A stretch of DNA of 64,000 bases from Sipunculus nudus (taxonomy: Eukaryota > Annelida > Sipuncula > Golfingiida > Sipunculidae), in NCBI GenBank assembly GCA_026874595.1, contig CM049318.1, positions 43,568,456 through 43,632,455 of the forward strand. Reading direction: 5' to 3'. The notes beneath the pieces were generated by a model. That model was not told the origin of the DNA. It was given only the letters and a program-made list of their open reading frames with translations, and ran no database searches. Both the position numbers and the translations under genes were made by a program. Shown piece after piece: positions 60,217 through 64,000 of the stretch. Positions within the stretch are counted from its first letter, which is position 1. Each line of letters starts with the position of its first letter.

Positions 60217-60423
60217 CTGATCCATGTTATCCTTATTGGTAGCTTGCATCATTTTCTTGTTTTGCAGCCAGTCTCTGTATAAAGCATGGTGTGGAATCTT
60301 TGGTCTGTCTGGAGGATGCTCCCATCCATATATTCCTGAGATGTGCAGATAGATGATGCCTAACAAAGCACCAGCAATGGCCGCCAGTGAGAAAACCAAC
60401 ATTAACTTCAGCTTAGCCCTCAT
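60217..60423 (-). CDS. C1GALT1-like: First exon: signal anchor of the C1GALT1-like galactosyltransferase
   Basis: The exon encodes 69 residues from the ATG at 60423. A short basic start (MRAKLKL) is followed by one hydrophobic helix of about 20 residues (MLVFSLAAIAGALLGIIYLH), then a polar, proline-containing stem (HPPDRPKIPHHALYRDWLQ). This is the plan of a type II Golgi glycosyltransferase: short cytoplasmic tail, signal anchor, stem. It ends in phase 0 at ATGGATCAG|GTAATA, matching the phase-0 start of the catalytic exon at 5398. Orientation, phase and topology support one gene, but the join over 54.8 kb is inferred. It could also be exon 1 of another type II membrane protein. Confidence 0.68.
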
Positions 60424-60480
60424 GGATGGCGTTTATTGATGTCTTGCTCACACAACAAATCTGCAATAACAAATTCAGCC

Positions 60481-60607
60481 TACCGTAAAAGTCGTTGCAG
60501 AAGTTGCATCCTTATTACAAGTCGCACCCTGACTTTGCAAGAAAATTCTGGTTTTAAGAATTCGATTTCTTAGTACAAGTTGCGACTTCTACATGACTTT
60601 TACGGTA
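60481..60607. mobile_element. Small TA-flanked MITE upstream of exon 1
   Basis: TACCGTAAAAGTC (60481-60493) and GACTTTTACGGTA (60595-60607) are perfect inverted repeats. Similarity extends inward imperfectly to about 29 bp (GCAGAAGTTGCA against GCGACTTCTAC). If TA is the target duplication, the element is 123 bp and of Tc1/mariner type. It lies 58 bp upstream of the exon 1 ATG, possibly in the 5' UTR or promoter. Confidence 0.75.
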
Positions 60608-61084
60608 ACATTAATAAGTCACCTATCTGTCGAGACTCTCTGTGACCTGTCCTACTGCCCAAATTTAGTACTAAAGGGGCCCAATCACCTATAAAGCATG
60701 TTGAAATAACACAAAAAATAGCCGCTTTGGACTGTGCAAATCTGAGCCACAACACCTGCCAATCATGAGATGCCCTGACTGACTTAGCTCCAAAAATGTA
60801 TTACATGTTCACACTGGCTGAAAATTTGTGTGTTGTTGCTCACAATCGGACCTTGGATAACGCAGCCTTGTTATGGTAAACAGACACGTGGGCTGTGTTT
60901 ACAAACACACAGAGCCATAACAAGGTGTTAAACAGCCTTATGCAGGGTACTGAGACTTGTGCTTGTGTGTTTGTATGGTTTTGCTGGGGAAACTTTTGTA
61001 TAAAGCAAACCTGAACTGAAAGTATAGGCATAATATTGCTCCTGTTTATGTCCTTTTAACTTATGGTCAACAATAGGAAAACTT
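60608..61084. other. Upstream flank of exon 1; no gene seen
   Basis: Unique-looking sequence that may hold the promoter. No TATA box or other core element could be assigned with confidence. A strong inverted repeat is described separately. Confidence 0.4.
60866..60925. repeat. Two-step inverted repeat
   Basis: The outer arms CCTTGTTATGG (60866-60876) and CCATAACAAGG (60915-60925) are perfect. Inside, GTAAACA (60876-60882) and TGTTTAC (60896-60902) also pair. The loop contains CACGTG. Confidence 0.8.
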
Positions 61085-61353
61085 ATTGATGCAATTATGA
61101 GAATAATTGTACACCTGTCACAGCAGGTCCCCCCCCCCCTTGACTGTAACAAATCAGAAACCCTGGCATAGCTGACTTCCAGTGACCAGGAGTGGGCTGT
61201 CTGCATCTGGACAAAGCAAGTGACTACAATAAAGCCTTAAGAAAAAATTCAATAACTAGCCTTATTTTTTAGGCTTTTATTTTCAAATTTAAAATTTTAA
61301 CAATTTAAATACTTACTTTTACATGCTGTAAAAATCAACAGCACTCACATGAA
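61085..61353 (+). repeat. A4 fragment
   Basis: 'tgagaataattgtacacctgtcacagcagg', 'catagctgacttccagtgacc' and 'ctacaataaagcc' match 29320-29470 and, inverted, 37860-38030. It is truncated by the A2 element at 61354. Confidence 0.7.
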
Positions 61354-63224
61354 CAAGTGACCCATGGGTCATGATGCTTAGCTGACTGGGAAGAGATTCG
61401 CAAAAGGAAATTTTATCATCTGAATGGTAGTATATACCCATTCAACTGAGGCATCAACAGGCCAAGATTGTGTCTGTATTTATATATCTCAAAAATAGAG
61501 AAAAAATGTGTAAACTTTAAAAAAAATACAGGTGGCTCCACCAGTCTGCAGAAACTAATAAAAACACTTAATGGTCAATATCCATGCAAAGAATCATGGT
61601 GATCTCTGCATTTGTTGTTCAGATACTTCAGCTTTTGTATCAAATTTTCCATTATTCTGAGGGATACTTCAGAGTCCTATAGCTTGAAGGATATGGGTAA
61701 CAGAGACCTTATTTCAGGTTTCCATGGAGACTTTTCATGGGTCTCCCTGTGTGTGAAGAATGAAGATTCTAGGTCCAGTTGTTACAATTTGTACCCTGTT
61801 GACAGATAACCACATCTCTAAAGGTCTCAAAAATAGAGAAATTAATTCATAAAAATTTGAAAAAAATAGAGGTGGCACACCAAGTCTGCTGAAACTGATG
61901 GAACACATCATGATCAATATGTATGCCAAAAATCATGACCATCAGTGATGTAGTTATTGAGATACTGGAGTTTTTGTATCAAATTTTTCATTAACCTGGG
62001 GGGTATTTTGGAGCCATACAGCTTAATGGATATGGGTAACAGAGATCTAATTTCAGGTTTCCATGGAGACTTTCTTTGGGTCTCCCTGTGTGTCAAGAAT
62101 GAAGATTCTAGGACCAGTCGTTACAATTTCAACCCTGTTGACAGATAACTACATCCTTAAAGGTCTCAAAAATATCGAAAAAAAATTGTAAAAATTTGAA
62201 AAATACAGGTGGCGCCACCAGTCTGCAGAAACTGATGAAACATCTCATGATCAATATGTGTGCCAAAAATCATGACCATCAGTGATGTAGTAAATCAGAT
62301 ATTGAAGTTTTTTTTATGAATAGCTCGAAGGATATGGGTAACAGAGACCTAATTTCTGGTTTCCATGGAGACTTTTCATAGGTCTCTCAGAATGTCAAGA
62401 CTAAAGATTCTAGGTCCAGTCCTAACGATTTGTGCCCTGTTAACAGATGTTTACATTTTTAAAGGTCTCAAAAACAGAGAAAACAAAATGTAAAATATCG
62501 AAAAAAAATAGAGGTGGCGCACCCAGGCTGCAGAAATTGGTGAAACACTCCATGATCAATATCCATGCAAACAATTATGGTGATCTCTGCATTAGTTGTT
62601 CAGATACTTCAGCTTTTGTATCAAATTTTCCCTTATTCTGAGCTGTACTTTGGAGTGTCACAGCTCAAAGGATATGGGTAACAGAGACCTTATTTCAGGT
62701 TTCCATGGAGACTTTTCATGGGTCTCCCTGTGTGTCAAGAATGAAGATTCTAGGTCCAGTCGTTACAATTTGAACCCTGTAGACAGATAACTACATCCTT
62801 AAAGGTCTCAAAAATAGAGAAAAAAAATTGTAAAAATTTGAAAAATACAGGTGGCGCCACCAGTCTGCAGGAACTGATGGAACATCTCATGATCAATATG
62901 TATGCCAAAAATCATGACCATCAGTAATGTAGCCAATGAGATATTGTATGTATATGAAGTTTTTGTATGAAATTTTTTACTATTTTGTGGGGGTACTTTG
63001 GAGCCCTATAGCTCGAAGGATATGGGTAACAGAGACCTAATTCCAGGTTTCCAAGGAGTTTTTCATGGACCTCTCTGGATGTAAAGTAAGAAGATTCCAG
63101 GTCAAGCGGTTACGATTTGTGCCTTGTTAACGGACAGACGACCGGCACGCCTGATGGCCGGACGGACGACGGACAAAGAGTGATCGCTATAGCTCAGATG
63201 ACTTACAGTCAGCTGAGCTAAAAA
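61354..63224 (+). mobile_element. A2-type element (1.87 kb), complete, without C module
   Basis: The 5' end is CAAGTGACCCATGGGTCATG (variant GCTTAGCTGAC). The 5' module runs to about 61525 and joins A3 modules directly at 'aaaatacaggtggctccacc'. There are five A3 modules, with GGTGGCGCCACC near 62209 and 62853. A GACGACCGGCACGCC/GGACGGACGAC tract precedes the terminus CAGCTGAGCTAAAAA at 63224. Confidence 0.82.
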
Positions 63225-64000
63225 TTGTAAAAATTAAAAAATTCTAAAATTAAGACCATCAGTGTTGTAGTTATTGAGATGTTACAGTTTGTTTTTATCA
63301 AATTTTTCATTATTCTGGGGGGTAATTGGGAGCCCCACAGCTCGAAGGATATGGGTAACAGAGACCTAATTTCAGGTTTCCATGGAGACATTTCATAGGT
63401 CTCTCAATGTGTCAAGAATGAAGATTAAAGGTCCAGTCTCTACCATTTGTGCCCTGTTAACAGATGTTCACATTTTTAAAGGTCTCAAAAATAGAGAAAA
63501 CAATTCGTAAAGAATTGAAAAATAGAGGTGGTGCCACAAGTCTGCAGAAACTGATGAAACGCTCCATGATCAATATGTATGCCAAAAATCATGACCATCA
63601 GTGATGTAGTTAATGAGATATTGAAGTTTTTGTATGAAATTTTTGTCTATTTCAGGGGTATTTTGGGGCCCCATAGCTCAAAAGATATGGGTAACAGAGA
63701 CCTAATTTTTGGTTTCCATGGAGACATTTCATAGGTCTCTCAATGTGTCAAGAATGAAGATTAAAGGTCCAGTCTTTATGATTTATGGTCTCAAAAATAG
63801 AGAAAACTATTCGTAAAAAATCGAAAAATACAGTTGGCGCCACCAGTCTGCAGGAACTGATGGAACATCTCATGATCAATATGTGTGCCGAAAATCATGA
63901 CAATCAGGGATGTAGTTAATGAGACATTGAAGTTTTTGTATGAAATTTTTGACTATTCTGGGGGGGTACTTTAGGGCCCATAGCTCGAAGAATATGGGTA
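63225..64000 (+). repeat. A3 array running off the window
   Basis: At least two further A3 modules ('ccatcagtgatgtagttaatgagatattgaag', 'gatatgggtaacagagacctaattt'). Neither element end is visible. No gene is seen. Confidence 0.75.

Noticed and set aside
46366-64000. Recurrent short frames in A3 and C modules (for example the repeated DMGNRDLISGFHGDFSW and KSRKLSRMYTHA peptides)
   Set aside because: They follow the DNA repeat and are broken irregularly, and equally long frames occur on the opposite strand.

Overview
This is a eukaryotic, AT-rich, intron-like and extremely repeat-dense window. It probably comes from a marine invertebrate. A mollusc, most likely a bivalve, is my inference, because most repeats have the build of bivalve 'pearl'/HINE-type elements: fixed ends, tandem core modules and an ACGG/ACAG-type tetranucleotide tract near the 3' end. 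I see no prokaryotic gene organisation, CRISPR array, rRNA or tRNA.

Only one host gene can be supported. It is a minus-strand glycosyltransferase of the core-1 beta-1,3-galactosyltransferase (C1GALT1/T-synthase, GT31) type. A first exon encoding the cytoplasmic tail and signal anchor lies at 60217-60423. A catalytic exon lies at 4694-5398. Both joined edges are phase 0, so I propose a single intron of about 54.8 kb (5399-60216). The catalytic exon ends in a GTAAGT donor, and the C-terminal exon(s) were not found in the window.

Layout. 1-2260: 3' part of a decayed Ty3/Gypsy retrotransposon (RNase H, integrase, polypurine tract, probable 3' LTR). 2750-3290: a diverged two-copy direct repeat. 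3300-4693: no gene seen. 4694-5398: galactosyltransferase exon. 5399-7988: intron sequence with a GCTAAC-rich region, a 20-bp palindrome and a 19-bp x 6 minisatellite. 7989-14579: a family A1 element holding a family B element, which itself holds a pogo-like element. 14747-18695: a 53-bp satellite with a 1.86-kb higher-order duplication. 18696-37553: one long A3 element interrupted twice by complex nested insertions that include four A1 copies and a family D element. 37554-44153: an inverted A4 copy broken by B2 and by another A-type element. 44846-59630: a minus-strand non-LTR retrotransposon cut in two places, by a 5.1-kb A2/C composite and by an 8.3-kb B element that itself holds three further insertions. 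59631-60216: intron end. 60217-60423: first exon, with a small TA-flanked MITE just upstream. 61085-64000: more A-type arrays.

The main observation is that three otherwise unrelated repeat families (A, B, D) share one terminal plan. Each starts with CAAG, then a short palindrome of the GACC...GGTC or AGGCC...GGCCT type, then a family-specific subterminal motif. The inverse of that motif lies next to a TAAAA-type 3' end, which usually carries a hairpin and a GACR tetranucleotide tract just inside it. A palindromic 12-mer, GGTGGCGCCACC, recurs in the modules of A, B and C. Several insertions are proven by empty-site comparison between copies inside this same window. Family names A, B, C, D and F are my own labels. 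All positions were read by eye and element edges may be off by a few bases.
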